Below are positions 16,875 through 25,125 of a DNA stretch of 64,000 nt, piece after piece. Source of the DNA: DATAGF01 sp963819845 (GTDB taxonomy: Bacteria; Actinomycetota; Thermoleophilia; Miltoncostaeales; Miltoncostaeaceae); the NCBI GenBank assembly GCA_963819845.1, contig CAWFXQ010000002.1:1-64000 (forward strand). The letters run 5' to 3'. The translations under genes were made by a program, and so were the position numbers. Numbering within the stretch: position 1 is the stretch's first letter; the number at the start of each line of letters is the position of its first letter. The notes beneath the pieces are model-generated. The model saw only the letters and a list, made by a program, of their open reading frames with translations, did no database searches and was not told the origin of the DNA.

Positions 16875-17345
16875 TCAGCGCACGCGATCCTCCAAGCGGG
16901 TCAGGCGATCGTCGATCGAGCGGAGGCGGCCAAGCACCTCGGCCTGGCGCTCTCCGGCCTCGCGCGCCTCGTCCCTGCTCGTCTCGCGCTGCCCCCTGAA
17001 GATCAGCATGGCCGTCACGGCGCCGGTCAAGATGGGGAAGAACGCCATCGTGAAGATGATCATGATCGATGCGATCAGGCGACCCGCGCCGTTGGTCGGC
17101 ACGACGTCCCCGTAGCCGACCGTCCCCACGGTGACGATCGACCACCAGAGCGCCTCCCAGAGCGAGTCGAACGCCTCCCGGTCGAGCCAGAAGGCGAGAA
17201 CCGCCCCGAGCGCCGCGACCGCGGCGGCCGCGGCGGCGATCCACCCCAGCGCTGCGCGCGGCGTCAGGCCCAACAAGCGCTCGCGCCGCCGCTCCTCGCG
17301 GCTCGCCGGGGCGGGGGCGGGGTCTGACATGGGGCGCTCGGGCAT
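16875..17345 (-). CDS. Two-TM potassium channel (Ion_trans_2)
   Basis: A 156-residue channel subunit: TM1 (GWIAAAAAAVAALGAVLAFWL), a pore helix with the K+ selectivity filter TVGYGD, TM2 (LIASIMIIFTMAFFPILTGAVTAMLIF) and a C-terminal charged coiled coil that would tetramerise (LGRLRSIDDRLTRLEDRV). There is no RCK/TrkA domain, so it is a KcsA-like minimal channel, perhaps voltage or pH gated. ATG at 17345 or 17330. Located in the cytoplasmic membrane as a tetramer. Confidence 0.85.
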   Translation of the reverse strand: MPERPMSDPAPAPASREERRRERLLGLTPRAALGWIAAAAAAVAALGAVLAFWLDREAFDSLWEALWWSIVTVGTVGYGDVVPTNGAGRLIASIMIIFTMAFFPILTGAVTAMLIFRGQRETSRDEAREAGERQAEVLGRLRSIDDRLTRLEDRVR

Positions 17346-17688
17346 ATGCCTAGCGTTCTCCGCTGGGCCTCCTCACCCTGCCGACCGTGCGCGGCGAGGG
17401 AACGGTCCGGCCCCCCGCGGCGACGGCTGGCGGGATGATCGAGCCATCGGGCGTGGGCGCACGGACTCCCGGCTGTGGGACGTCACCGCCCCGGTCGGCG
17501 GACCCCCGGCCTTGCCGACGACGAGGCCACCTCCACCTCAGCAGCGGCGGGGTCACCGACGCCGACGCCGGCGACAACCCGTCCCACGAGGCGACCTGGT
17601 TTCCCCCCGAAGGGATGATGCGCGTTGTGATGGCGCGCCAATAGCCTGCGTCTGCAGACGCCCGGTTGACGTTCGCGGGAGGTCATGG
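17346..17688. other. 343-bp divergent intergenic region
   Basis: Between the K+ channel and the large membrane protein gene. No convincing gene; contains the CATCnCC-type element at 17603-17624 and TAGCCT at 17642-17647, 23 nt after GGGATGA, in front of the plus-strand gene. Confidence 0.45.
17603..17624. promoter_or_regulatory. CATCnCC..GGGATGA element, copy 7
   Basis: Half-conserved copy (CCCCCCGAAGGGATGATGCG). TAGCCT follows 23 nt after GGGATGA on the plus strand, upstream of the membrane protein at 17689. Confidence 0.4.
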
Positions 17689-18849
17689 GTGGAAGGCTCG
17701 GGAGGGTCCGTCGCGGCGGTCCATCACCGGTTGACCGGCGGGCCGCCCACGCGCCGGCGGCGCATCCTCGTCTGGGGGCTGGTCGGGCTCGCGCTCGTCC
17801 TCGTCCTGGCCGCCTCGCTCACCATCTGGGTGCAGCGCCAGGCGCTCGACACCGACAACTGGGTCGAGACCAGCAGCGAGCTGCTCGCCGACGACGAGGT
17901 GCGCGCCCTGGTGGCGGCCGAGCTGGTGGAATCCCTGTTCGCCCAGCAGGACGTCGAGCAGGCGATCGCCGATCGGCTGCCGCCCGAGCTCGAGCGCCTC
18001 GCCGCCCCGGCGGCCGGGCTGGTGCGCCAGGCCGCGGTCCCCGCCGCCGAGAACCTGCTCGAGCGCCCCCGCGTGCAGGAGCTGTGGGCGAACGCCAACC
18101 GGCTCGCCCACACCCAGCTGGTCGCCGTCCTGGAGGGCAACGAGGGCGGGGCGGTCACGACGACCGGCGGAGAGGTCGTGCTCGACCTCGGCGAGCTGGT
18201 GCAGGGGCTCGCGGACCGGCTCGGCCTGAGCGTCCAGCTCGAGGAGGACGCCGGGCAGATCGTCATCGCCGAGTCGGACCAGCTGGCGGCCGCCCAGGAC
18301 GCCGTGTCGATCATCGACCCCCTGTCGATCCTCATCCTGATCGCGGTCTTCGCGCTGCTCATCCTCGCCGTCTACCTGGCCTCCGGGTTCCGGCGCGAGG
18401 CCCTGCGGGGCATCGCGGTCGGGCTGATCCTCGTCGGGCTCGTGCTCCTGGTGGTGGTGCGGCTGGTGGGCGACGCCCTGGTCGAGGCCCTCACCACCGA
18501 TGTCAGCCGGCCGGCGGGGGTCCAGGTCTGGGCCGTCGGCACCGCCCTGCTGCGCGACATCTCCATCGGGCTGGTCGCCTATGGCATCGTCCTGCTGGTC
18601 GGCGTGCTCCTCGCCGGCCCGACCCGCCCCGCCCGCTGGATCCGGCGCAAGCTGGCCCCGACCCTGCGCGAGCGCCCCTGGCTCGCCTACGGCGCCGTCG
18701 CCCTCGTCTTCCTCCTGGTGCTGCTGTGGGGCCCCGGCGGGGCGACCCGCCAGGTCGTGGGCGTGATCATCCTGGCCGCCCTGGTGGGCCTGGGCGTCTG
18801 GGCCCTGCGGCGCGAGACCCTGAGGGAGTTCCCGGCCTCCCCGACCTGA
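17689..18849 (+). CDS. Conserved actinobacterial multi-pass membrane protein
   Basis: A 386-residue protein: a basic N-terminus, TM1 (LVWGLVGLALVLVLAASLTIWV), an extracytoplasmic domain of about 200 residues starting DTDNWVETSSELLADDEVRALVAAELVESLF, then four or five further TM helices and a short cytoplasmic tail. Similar proteins are widespread in Actinomycetota without assigned function. The GTG at 17689 is used because it follows GGGAGG by 6 nt; an overlapping ATG at 17685 is in another frame. Confidence 0.75.
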   Translation: MEGSGGSVAAVHHRLTGGPPTRRRRILVWGLVGLALVLVLAASLTIWVQRQALDTDNWVETSSELLADDEVRALVAAELVESLFAQQDVEQAIADRLPPELERLAAPAAGLVRQAAVPAAENLLERPRVQELWANANRLAHTQLVAVLEGNEGGAVTTTGGEVVLDLGELVQGLADRLGLSVQLEEDAGQIVIAESDQLAAAQDAVSIIDPLSILILIAVFALLILAVYLASGFRREALRGIAVGLILVGLVLLVVVRLVGDALVEALTTDVSRPAGVQVWAVGTALLRDISIGLVAYGIVLLVGVLLAGPTRPARWIRRKLAPTLRERPWLAYGAVALVFLLVLLWGPGGATRQVVGVIILAALVGLGVWALRRETLREFPASPT

Positions 18850-18879
18850 CCGGGCCGAGGGTCGCGTTAGCGTGCAGCT

Positions 18880-18946
18880 GCATCCGGGTCTCCCACGAGG
18901 AGGTGTGGGTCGTCGCGACCCACAGCCTCACCGGAGGCCCGGATGC
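18880..18946. terminator. Large two-tier hairpin between convergent genes
   Basis: Outer arms 18880-18893 and 18933-18946 (GCATCCGGGTCTCC / GGAGGCCCGGATGC, one G-U pair) enclose an inner 9-bp perfect stem, TGTGGGTCG (18904-18912) with CGACCCACA (18916-18924) around a TCG loop. It lies between the 3' ends of the membrane protein and sulfatase genes, so a bidirectional terminator is the simplest reading, but the structure is larger than a usual one. Confidence 0.6.
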
Positions 18947-18991
18947 CTGCCTCAGCCGTTCACAACCTGTGTGGGCGGTGCACCGAGCCCG

Positions 18992-21475
18992 CTACTGCCT
19001 TGCCATCGCGACCCGGACGAGCTCGTCCGGGTCGATCTGGTGGTCGGCGTCCTGAGCGGATTTGCCCACGTCGATCTCGACCCAGGTGACCTCGCCGGTG
19101 AAGGTGTTGGGCACGGGGTAGTCGTCTGTGACGAGCGCGCCGTTCTCGCGTCCGACGTCGCAGGTGTCGTCGGCGGAGAAGACCATCGCCGCCGTCGCGG
19201 CAACCTTCCCCTCGCCCACCTTGTCGCCGTCGAGGTAGAGCGTCACGATGCCGCCCTTACCGAGCCCCGGCCCGTCGTAGTCGAACTCGACGCGAACCTG
19301 ATGGGTGCCCGCCGGCACGTCCCTGTCGGAACCGACGTAGAAGCGCTGGATTCCGAGCAGGTTGTAGCAGTAGCGCGGCTTGCCCTCCTTCAGGTAGAGG
19401 CTCCAGCCGCCGATGCTGCCGCCCTGGGCGATGACCACGCCCTGCGCGCCGCCATCGGGCACCTCGACCTCGGCCGTGACGGCGTGCGACCTGTTCTTGA
19501 TGCTGACCACCGAGTTCTCGGACAAGCGGCCCATGCCGCCGTACAGCAGCTGCCGGTCGCCCCGCACGAGCGTGGGCCGCCCGGCGATCTCGGGGAGCAA
19601 CCGTTCGGCGACTCGGTCGTCGAGCGGCAGGACGTTGTACTTGGTCGCCTCGATCAGGAACAGGCGCTGGAGCTCGGCGAGCTTGTCCGGGCGCTCTGCT
19701 GACAGGTTCTTCGCCTGCGTCCAGTCCGTCGTCGTGTCGTAGAGCTCCCAGACGTCCTCGTCGAGCGCCCGCTTCTTGCCGCCGACGAGCACCCACGGCG
19801 TCCCGTGCCGCGTCACGGCCGTCCAGCCCTGATGGTAGATGCCACGGTTGCAGAACATCTCGAAGTACTGGGTGATGTGACGTTCGGCCGCGCCGGCGTC
19901 GTCGAAGGAGTAGGCCATGCTCACGCCCTCCAGGGGCGTCTGCTGGACGCCGTGGACGAACGTCGGCGCCGCGAGGCCGGCCGCCTCGAGCACGGTCGGT
20001 GCGACGTCGATCACGTGGGCGAAATGGCTCCGGATCTCGCCCCGCGCATTGAACCCGGCCGGCCAGTGGACGATCGTGCCGTTGCGCGTGCCGCCCCAGT
20101 GCGAGGCGACCTGCTTGGTCCACTGGTACGGCGTGCACATCGCGTGGGCCCAGCCGACGGCATAGTGGTTGTACGAGTCCGGGCCACCGAAGTCGTCCAG
20201 CCGCTCGATCATGAACTCGGGCGTCTCGAGCGCCGCGGCGCCGTTGAAGTTGATCATCTCGTTGTAGGTGCCGTTCAGCGTGCCCTCGGCGGAGGCGCCG
20301 TTGTCGCCGATGATGTAGTAGACGAGCGTATTCTCCAGGGCGCCCAGCTCCTCGATGGCATCGAGCAGCCGGCCGACGTGGTGGTCGGTGAACTCGAGGA
20401 AGCCGGCGTAGACCTCCATCTGGCGGCGAAGGACCGGCTTCAGGTCCTCCGGCATCTCGTCCCAGGATGGGATCTCCTTGTGGCGGGGAGTCAGCACGGC
20501 GTCCGCCGGGATGACGCCGAGCTCCTTCTGCCTGGCGAATGTCCGCTCGCGCAGCGCGTCCCAGCCGTCGTCGAACACACCCCTGTACTTGTCGGCCCAC
20601 TCGGGGGTGACGTGGTGTGGTGCGTGCGTGGCCCCCGGCGCGAAGTAGGCGAAGAACGGCTTGTCCGGCAGCAGCGCCTTCTGCTGGCGGACCCACTGGA
20701 TCGCCTTGTCGGTCATGTCGGCCATGAAGTGGTAGCCCTCATCGGGCGTCTTCTCGGGCTCGACCGGGACCGTGCCCTCGTAGATCGCCGGGTAGTACTG
20801 GTGGGCCTCCCCGCCGATGAAGCCGTAGAAGTACTCGAACCCGCTCCCGGTCGGCCAGTTGTGGAACGGGCCCATCGGGCTCGTCTCCCAGACCGGCACC
20901 TCGTGGCACTTGCCGAACTGCGCCGTCGAGTAGCCGTTCAGCTTCAGGGTCTCCGCGAGCGGCGCGCAGGTGTTCGGGCGCATCGAGCTGTAGCCCGGAG
21001 CCGACGTCGCGAGCTCCGTGATGCCGCCCATGCCGACGGTGTGGTGGTTCCGGCCGCTCAGGAGAGCCGCCCGCGTGGGCGAGCAGAGCGCAGTCGTGTG
21101 GAAGCGGTTGTACGTGAGGCCCGTCGCCGCCAGGCGCTCGGCGTTGGGCGTATTGATCGGGCCGCCGAACGCGCTCGAGGCGCCGAAGCCGACATCATCG
21201 ATCAGGACGATGAGGACGTTGGGAGCCCCCTCCGGGGGCCGCAGCGGCTCGATCGGGGGGAACGCGGTGTCCGGGTCCTTCGCGTCATAGGTCGTGAGCC
21301 CGACGGGCGTGATGTCGGGAACCGGCAGTACATCGCGCTGCGGCTGCGGCCTCTCGGGCACGGGTCCCTCCTGGATTCGGCGTATCGCGTAACCCTCTGG
21401 GTCGGCCTGCTGCACCTCATCGCCCAAGGGAACCGGCCTGCGCGCGTCGGCGCCCTCGGCCTGCGCGACTGTCAA
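18992..21475 (-). CDS. Arylsulfatase (formylglycine-dependent, type I sulfatase)
   Basis: An 827-residue sulfatase hydrolysing sulfate esters. Visible: N-terminal metal site VLIVLIDDVGFG, the sulfatase signature CSPTRAALLSGR with Cys131 as the predicted formylglycine residue, GKCHE and HAPHHVTPEW for the substrate sulfate, and DNGASAEG as a second metal segment. A C-terminal β-rich extension of about 170 residues follows the catalytic domain. There is no signal peptide, so it is probably cytoplasmic or exported by another route. The only usable start is TTG at 21475, since a stop lies just upstream in frame. No formylglycine-generating enzyme is encoded in the window. Confidence 0.92.
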   Translation of the reverse strand: MTVAQAEGADARRPVPLGDEVQQADPEGYAIRRIQEGPVPERPQPQRDVLPVPDITPVGLTTYDAKDPDTAFPPIEPLRPPEGAPNVLIVLIDDVGFGASSAFGGPINTPNAERLAATGLTYNRFHTTALCSPTRAALLSGRNHHTVGMGGITELATSAPGYSSMRPNTCAPLAETLKLNGYSTAQFGKCHEVPVWETSPMGPFHNWPTGSGFEYFYGFIGGEAHQYYPAIYEGTVPVEPEKTPDEGYHFMADMTDKAIQWVRQQKALLPDKPFFAYFAPGATHAPHHVTPEWADKYRGVFDDGWDALRERTFARQKELGVIPADAVLTPRHKEIPSWDEMPEDLKPVLRRQMEVYAGFLEFTDHHVGRLLDAIEELGALENTLVYYIIGDNGASAEGTLNGTYNEMINFNGAAALETPEFMIERLDDFGGPDSYNHYAVGWAHAMCTPYQWTKQVASHWGGTRNGTIVHWPAGFNARGEIRSHFAHVIDVAPTVLEAAGLAAPTFVHGVQQTPLEGVSMAYSFDDAGAAERHITQYFEMFCNRGIYHQGWTAVTRHGTPWVLVGGKKRALDEDVWELYDTTTDWTQAKNLSAERPDKLAELQRLFLIEATKYNVLPLDDRVAERLLPEIAGRPTLVRGDRQLLYGGMGRLSENSVVSIKNRSHAVTAEVEVPDGGAQGVVIAQGGSIGGWSLYLKEGKPRYCYNLLGIQRFYVGSDRDVPAGTHQVRVEFDYDGPGLGKGGIVTLYLDGDKVGEGKVAATAAMVFSADDTCDVGRENGALVTDDYPVPNTFTGEVTWVEIDVGKSAQDADHQIDPDELVRVAMARQ

Positions 21476-21608
21476 TGGAAACCGGCTGGATCATCTCGTC
21501 CCTCATCCGAGCAGGGTGAGGGCGACGAGCCGACCATTCGGTCCGCCGGATGGTCGAGCGCCGGACCGCTTGCTGAGCACTCGACCCATCCGACCGCGCC
21601 CGTCGTGG

Positions 21609-21791
21609 CTAGCGTGCGCCCTCTGCTCGCGCGGTGGGCTCGATCAGCGCCCCGATGATCCAGAAGATGGGCAAGATGAACCCAATGATGAACATGAACC
21701 AATGGCCCTTTGCCAGCGCGGTGAACGCGAACATGAAGAACACGATCACCCAGACAATCACCAGGGCGCCTCCAACTCCCCACCACAACAT
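21609..21791 (-). CDS. Small two-TM membrane protein (PLDc_N-like), paralogue of the 3.2-kb gene
   Basis: A 60-residue protein: two hydrophobic helices around an AKGHW loop and the end IGALIEPTARAEGAR. ATG at 21791 is preceded by AAAGGAG at good spacing, which shows that the longer open frame (to 21857) is not the start. It aligns over its full length with the product at 3188-3373. Function unknown; the TM hairpin resembles the phospholipase D N-terminal module. Confidence 0.75.
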   Translation of the reverse strand: MLWWGVGGALVIVWVIVFFMFAFTALAKGHWFMFIIGFILPIFWIIGALIEPTARAEGAR

Positions 21792-21969
21792 ATCTGCTCC
21801 TTTCTGCGGTGACGCACCGCTGGACGGGCCCGCGGGCGGGCCCTCTGTTTGGACCACCTACTTGCCTCGCCATGAGGATCCGCAGGCGCTCCTCTGCTCT
21901 GATGAGGCGGTCGAGTTCCTCCGCCGCCTCGTCGATGTCGATCACCGCATCACCGGGGTCGTTGCTGCG

Positions 21970-21990
21970 CATCACCCCGAGGGGATGAAC
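21970..21990. promoter_or_regulatory. CATCnCC..GGGATGA element, copy 8
   Basis: CATCACCCCGAGGGGATGAA, the most symmetric copy, about 180 bp upstream of the small membrane protein start at 21791. No clear -10 at the usual distance on either strand. Confidence 0.4.
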
Positions 21991-22068
21991 CGGACGCCGC
22001 GTGTCGCGTCACCGGCCGCGACCGACCCGCCTCGCGGTGCGCCGTGCGACCCTTTGCGATCCCATCAT

Positions 22069-22284
22069 GTGAGCCTCCTGGTCGTGGTCGGCAATCCCCT
22101 CGCCGCCGTGTGACGCGTCGAGGCGATCGCGAAGGTCGCGCCCGCCGTAGCCGAGGCGCTGGCCGCGGCGCTGCGGGCGGGCGCCGTCGCGCTCGAGGCC
22201 CACCTCTTCGGCGGGGCCGGCGATTCCGCTGTGGGACGGGCGTGGGATGACGGCCAGCTGGGGCTCGATCCTGACCCGGCCTGA
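22069..22284 (+). pseudogene. Remnant resembling the N-terminus of an NADPH-dependent FMN reductase
   Basis: From a GTG at 22069 the frame reads SLLVVVGNPLAAV, stops at TGA 22111-22113 and continues in the same frame with RVEAIAKVAPAVAEALAAALRAG to a TGA at 22282. The beginning resembles flavodoxin-fold FMN reductases (βαβ start with VVVGNP), but the rest of that family is missing. No ribosome binding site is visible. Interpreted as a decayed fragment beside the tRNA gene. Confidence 0.35.
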
Positions 22285-22322
22285 GACGCAGAAAAGTCCG
22301 CCTGAGCGGGCCTTTCGTAGAG

Positions 22323-22395
22323 AGCGGACGACGGGTCTCGAACCCGCGACCTTCGGCTTGGGAAGCCGACGCTCTACCAACTGAGCTACGTCCGC
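22323..22395 (-). tRNA. tRNA-Gly, anticodon CCC
   Basis: A 73-nt cloverleaf on the minus strand: acceptor GCGGACG/CGTCCGC with discriminator T, D-arm TAGCTCAGTTGGTAGAGC, anticodon stem-loop TCGGC-TTCCCAA-GCCGA giving anticodon CCC, and T-arm GCGGGTTCGAGACCCGT. CCA is not encoded. The 3' end faces the accessory region. Confidence 0.97.
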
Positions 22396-22495
22396 GCGGG
22401 CGCCAAAGGTACCACCTCGGAGGGCGGGCCCCGGCGAGCGCCCGTAGCCTGTTCCGGCGACCGCCGGGCGGTTGCGGCACAACGGGGGAGGGGTC

Positions 22496-22960
22496 ATGAG
22501 CGACGATGCCGTGCCGGGCGTGCGACAGATGCGCCTGATCGTGGAGGCGGCGGACTTCGACGAGGCGGTCGCGTTCTACCGCGACGCGCTCGGCCTGTCC
22601 GAGCAGGCGGCGTTCGGGGGCGGACGGGACGCACGCGTCGTCATCTTCGAGGCGGGCCGCGCCACCCTGGAGATCTCGAGCCCGGCCCAGGTCGAGATGA
22701 TCGACCGGGTCGAGGTCGGCCGGCCGGTGAGCCCGAAGCTGCGGGTGGCGTTCGAGGTGGACGACACGCCCGCGGCGGCGGCCCGCCTGCGCGTCGCGGG
22801 GGCAGAGGTGGTGGGCGAGCCGGTGGAGACGCCGTGGCGGTCGCTGAACGCCCGCCTCGACGCGCCCGGGGGCGTGCAGCTCACCATCTTCCAGGAGCTC
22901 GAGTCGCTCGAGGAGCGCCGCGGCCGGGAGGGGTTCGGGACGAGCGCCGGCGGAGGCTGA
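22496..22960 (+). CDS. VOC-fold (glyoxalase/bleomycin resistance-like) protein
   Basis: A 154-residue protein with two βαβββ modules: MRLIVEAADFDEAVAFYRDALGL … FEAGRATLEIS and LRVAFEVDDTPAAAARL … LDAPGGVQLTIFQEL. The C-terminal Glu in TIFQEL and others could bind a metal, but the substrate is not predictable. ATG at 22496 follows a strong GGGGGAGGGG; an upstream TTG is less likely. Single gene, convergent with argS. Confidence 0.85.
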   Translation: MSDDAVPGVRQMRLIVEAADFDEAVAFYRDALGLSEQAAFGGGRDARVVIFEAGRATLEISSPAQVEMIDRVEVGRPVSPKLRVAFEVDDTPAAAARLRVAGAEVVGEPVETPWRSLNARLDAPGGVQLTIFQELESLEERRGREGFGTSAGGG

Positions 22961-22971
22961 GCCCCGGCCGG

Positions 22972-24636
22972 CTACATGCGCTCGGGGGCCTCCACGCCGA
23001 GGAGGCCCAGGCCGAGGCGGATGGTGGCGCCGGTGGCCCGGCAGACGTCCAGGCGGAAGGCCTCGACCTCGGGGACCTCCCCCACCACCCGGCAGCGGTG
23101 GTAGAAGGCGTGGAGGTCGCGCGCCAACTCGATGAGGTAGGCGACGACGCGGTGGGGGGCGCGGCGCTCCTGCGCCTCGGCGACGGCCGCCGGCCAGTCG
23201 GCGAGCCGCAGGGCGAGCGCGCGCTCGGCGGGCTCGAGCTCCGCGGGCGGCGGCGGCTGCTCGGCCCGGGCGGGCCGGTCGCCCGCCTGGGCGAGGATGC
23301 TGCAGACCCGCGCGTGCGCGTACTGGACGTAGTAGACGGGGTTCTCCTGGCTCTGCTCGCGGGCCACGTCGAGGTCCAGGTCGAGCGGCGTCTCGTGGCT
23401 GCGCTGCACGAGGAGGAAGCGCGCCGCGTTGACGCCGATGTCGTCGAGCAGGTCGGCGAGCGTCACGAGGATCCCGGCGCGCTTGCTCATGCGCTTGGCC
23501 TCGCCGCGCTCGAGGAGGTTGACGAGCTGGACGATCATCACCTCCAGCATCTCGGGGTCGTGACCCCCCGCGGCGAGGATGGCGCGCAGGCGCGCCACGT
23601 AGCCGTGGTGGTCGGCGCCGAGCACGTCGAGGAGGCGGTCGTGGTCGCGAGAGGCCTTGTCGAGGTGGTAGGCGACGTCCGCGGCCAGGTAGGTTGACTC
23701 GCCGTCGCCGCGCACGAGCACGCGGTCCTTCTCGTCGCCGTATGCCGCGGCGCGGAACCAGACGGCGCCCTCGGCGCGGTAGGCGTCGCCGGCGGCCTCG
23801 AGCGCGGCGATGCCCGCCTCGACGCGCCCGGCGGCGTGGAGGCTCCGCTCGGAGAAGTACCGGTCGAACCGCACCCGGAAGCGGTCGAGGTCGCGGCGCA
23901 TGGAGGCGAGCATCAGCTCCTCGCCGCGGGCGCCGAACAGCTCGAGCGCCTCGGGCGAGGGGTCCGCGGCCTCGTCCGCGTAGCGGTCGCCCACCTCCTC
24001 GCGCACCGCCGCGGCGATCGGCACGAGGTAGTCGCCCGCATAGCCGTCCTCGGGCACGGCGGTCGCCCGCCCGGCCAGCTCGCCGTAGCGCGCGGCGACC
24101 GAGGCGCCGAAGAGCCGCATCTGCCGGCCGAAGTCGTTGACGTAGTACTCGCGCGTGATCCGGTGGCCGGCGAACTCCAGGATGCGCCCGAGAGCGTCGC
24201 CGTAGGCCGCCTGCCGCGCGTGGCCGACATGCAGGGGACCGGTCGGGTTCACCGAGACGAACTCGAGCAGGATGTCCTCCGGCCTCACCGCCGCGCCGGC
24301 GCCGTAGCCCTCGCCCGCGGCCACGACGGCCCGCGCCGCGCCCGCGAACCACGCGGGCGCCAGTGTGAGGTTGAGGAAGCCGGGGCCGGCGACCTCGACC
24401 GCCGCCAGCCACGCCGCGGCGTCAGGATCCGCCCGCAGCCCCCCGGCGATCGCCTCGGCGATCTCCCGCGGCGGGCGCCGCGCCGCCTTGGCGAGCGTCA
24501 TCGCCACCGGGCTCGCCAGGTCGCCCGCGCCCCCCGGGCCCGGCGGGGCCAGCGGGACGGCCGGCGGCGACGTCCCGGCGACCGCCTCGGCCGCGGCGGC
24601 CAGTGATGTGCGGATCGGGCCGAGGAGATCGCTCAC
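22972..24636 (-). CDS. argS: Arginyl-tRNA synthetase
   Basis: Class I synthetase of 554 residues, normal for the family. Visible: N-terminal Add-1 domain, the ATP-binding HIGH motif as HVGH within PTGPLHVGHARQAAYGDALGR, KRMSKRAG as the KMSKS equivalent, and the C-terminal DALR anticodon-binding domain (YVQYAHARVCSIL … RVVAYLIELARDLHAFYHRCRV). It charges tRNA-Arg in the cytoplasm. GTG start at 24636; TAACCT lies 8 nt upstream. The next gene, rlmH, begins downstream only 470 bp away on the other side of its own frame and is read in the same direction into argS. Confidence 0.97.
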   Translation of the reverse strand: MSDLLGPIRTSLAAAAEAVAGTSPPAVPLAPPGPGGAGDLASPVAMTLAKAARRPPREIAEAIAGGLRADPDAAAWLAAVEVAGPGFLNLTLAPAWFAGAARAVVAAGEGYGAGAAVRPEDILLEFVSVNPTGPLHVGHARQAAYGDALGRILEFAGHRITREYYVNDFGRQMRLFGASVAARYGELAGRATAVPEDGYAGDYLVPIAAAVREEVGDRYADEAADPSPEALELFGARGEELMLASMRRDLDRFRVRFDRYFSERSLHAAGRVEAGIAALEAAGDAYRAEGAVWFRAAAYGDEKDRVLVRGDGESTYLAADVAYHLDKASRDHDRLLDVLGADHHGYVARLRAILAAGGHDPEMLEVMIVQLVNLLERGEAKRMSKRAGILVTLADLLDDIGVNAARFLLVQRSHETPLDLDLDVAREQSQENPVYYVQYAHARVCSILAQAGDRPARAEQPPPPAELEPAERALALRLADWPAAVAEAQERRAPHRVVAYLIELARDLHAFYHRCRVVGEVPEVEAFRLDVCRATGATIRLGLGLLGVEAPERM

Positions 24637-24647
24637 GGCGGCGAAGG

Positions 24648-25124
24648 TTAGTGGGCGTAGGGGTGGCCCGCCGCGACCGTCAGCGCCCGGTAGAGCTGCT
24701 CGGCCAGGACCACGCGGGCCAGCTGGTGAGGCAGGGTCAACGGCCCCAGCGACAGGCGCTCCTCACACTCGGCGACGAGTTCCTCGGCCAGCCCCACGGC
24801 CCCGCCCAGCAGGAAGGCCACCGGCCGGGGCCCCTCCATCCGGCGCGCGAGCCACGCGGCGAAGGCCGGGCTCGAGGCCGGCGCGCTCCCCGCCGGGTCG
24901 ACCGCGACGCGGTAGGCCCGCGGCAGCAGCCGCGCCCGCAGCCTGTCGCCCTCGCGCGCCCGGGCGCGCTCCTCGCCGCGCTGCACCGGCTCGGCCGCGA
25001 CCTCGTCCACACGCAGGACGGCGAGGCGGTCGACCCGCTGCTCGTAGAGCCGCCCGGGCGCGTCGTGGGGGGGCCGCAGCCGCCCGACCGCGGCGATCTG
25101 CAGCCGCGGCGCCCGCCGTCCCAA
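24648..25124 (-). CDS. rlmH: 23S rRNA (pseudouridine1915-N3)-methyltransferase RlmH
   Basis: SPOUT-class methyltransferase of 158 residues that methylates pseudouridine 1915 in helix 69 of 23S rRNA. The C-terminal knot shows FLLGGAVGLAEEL and the family end HQLARVVLAEQLYRALTVAAGHPYAH. The start is TTG at 25124, one base after the stop of the M48 protease gene. It sits 11 bp upstream of argS, so M48-rlmH-argS is likely one transcript. Confidence 0.93.
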   Translation of the reverse strand: MGRRAPRLQIAAVGRLRPPHDAPGRLYEQRVDRLAVLRVDEVAAEPVQRGEERARAREGDRLRARLLPRAYRVAVDPAGSAPASSPAFAAWLARRMEGPRPVAFLLGGAVGLAEELVAECEERLSLGPLTLPHQLARVVLAEQLYRALTVAAGHPYAH

Positions 25125-25125
25125 C

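Noticed and set aside
21876..21975. Charged helical peptide (IDEAAEELDRLIRAEERLRILMARQ region) on the minus strand upstream of the 60-residue membrane protein
   Set aside because: Its start codons lie inside the CATCnCC element, no ribosome binding site is seen and the frame runs on through the next gene; coding cannot be supported.
22111..22113. In-frame TGA in the FMN-reductase-like frame as selenocysteine
   Set aside because: No redox motif around the codon, no SECIS-like stem-loop seen, and the rest of the protein is missing, so a decayed fragment is simpler.
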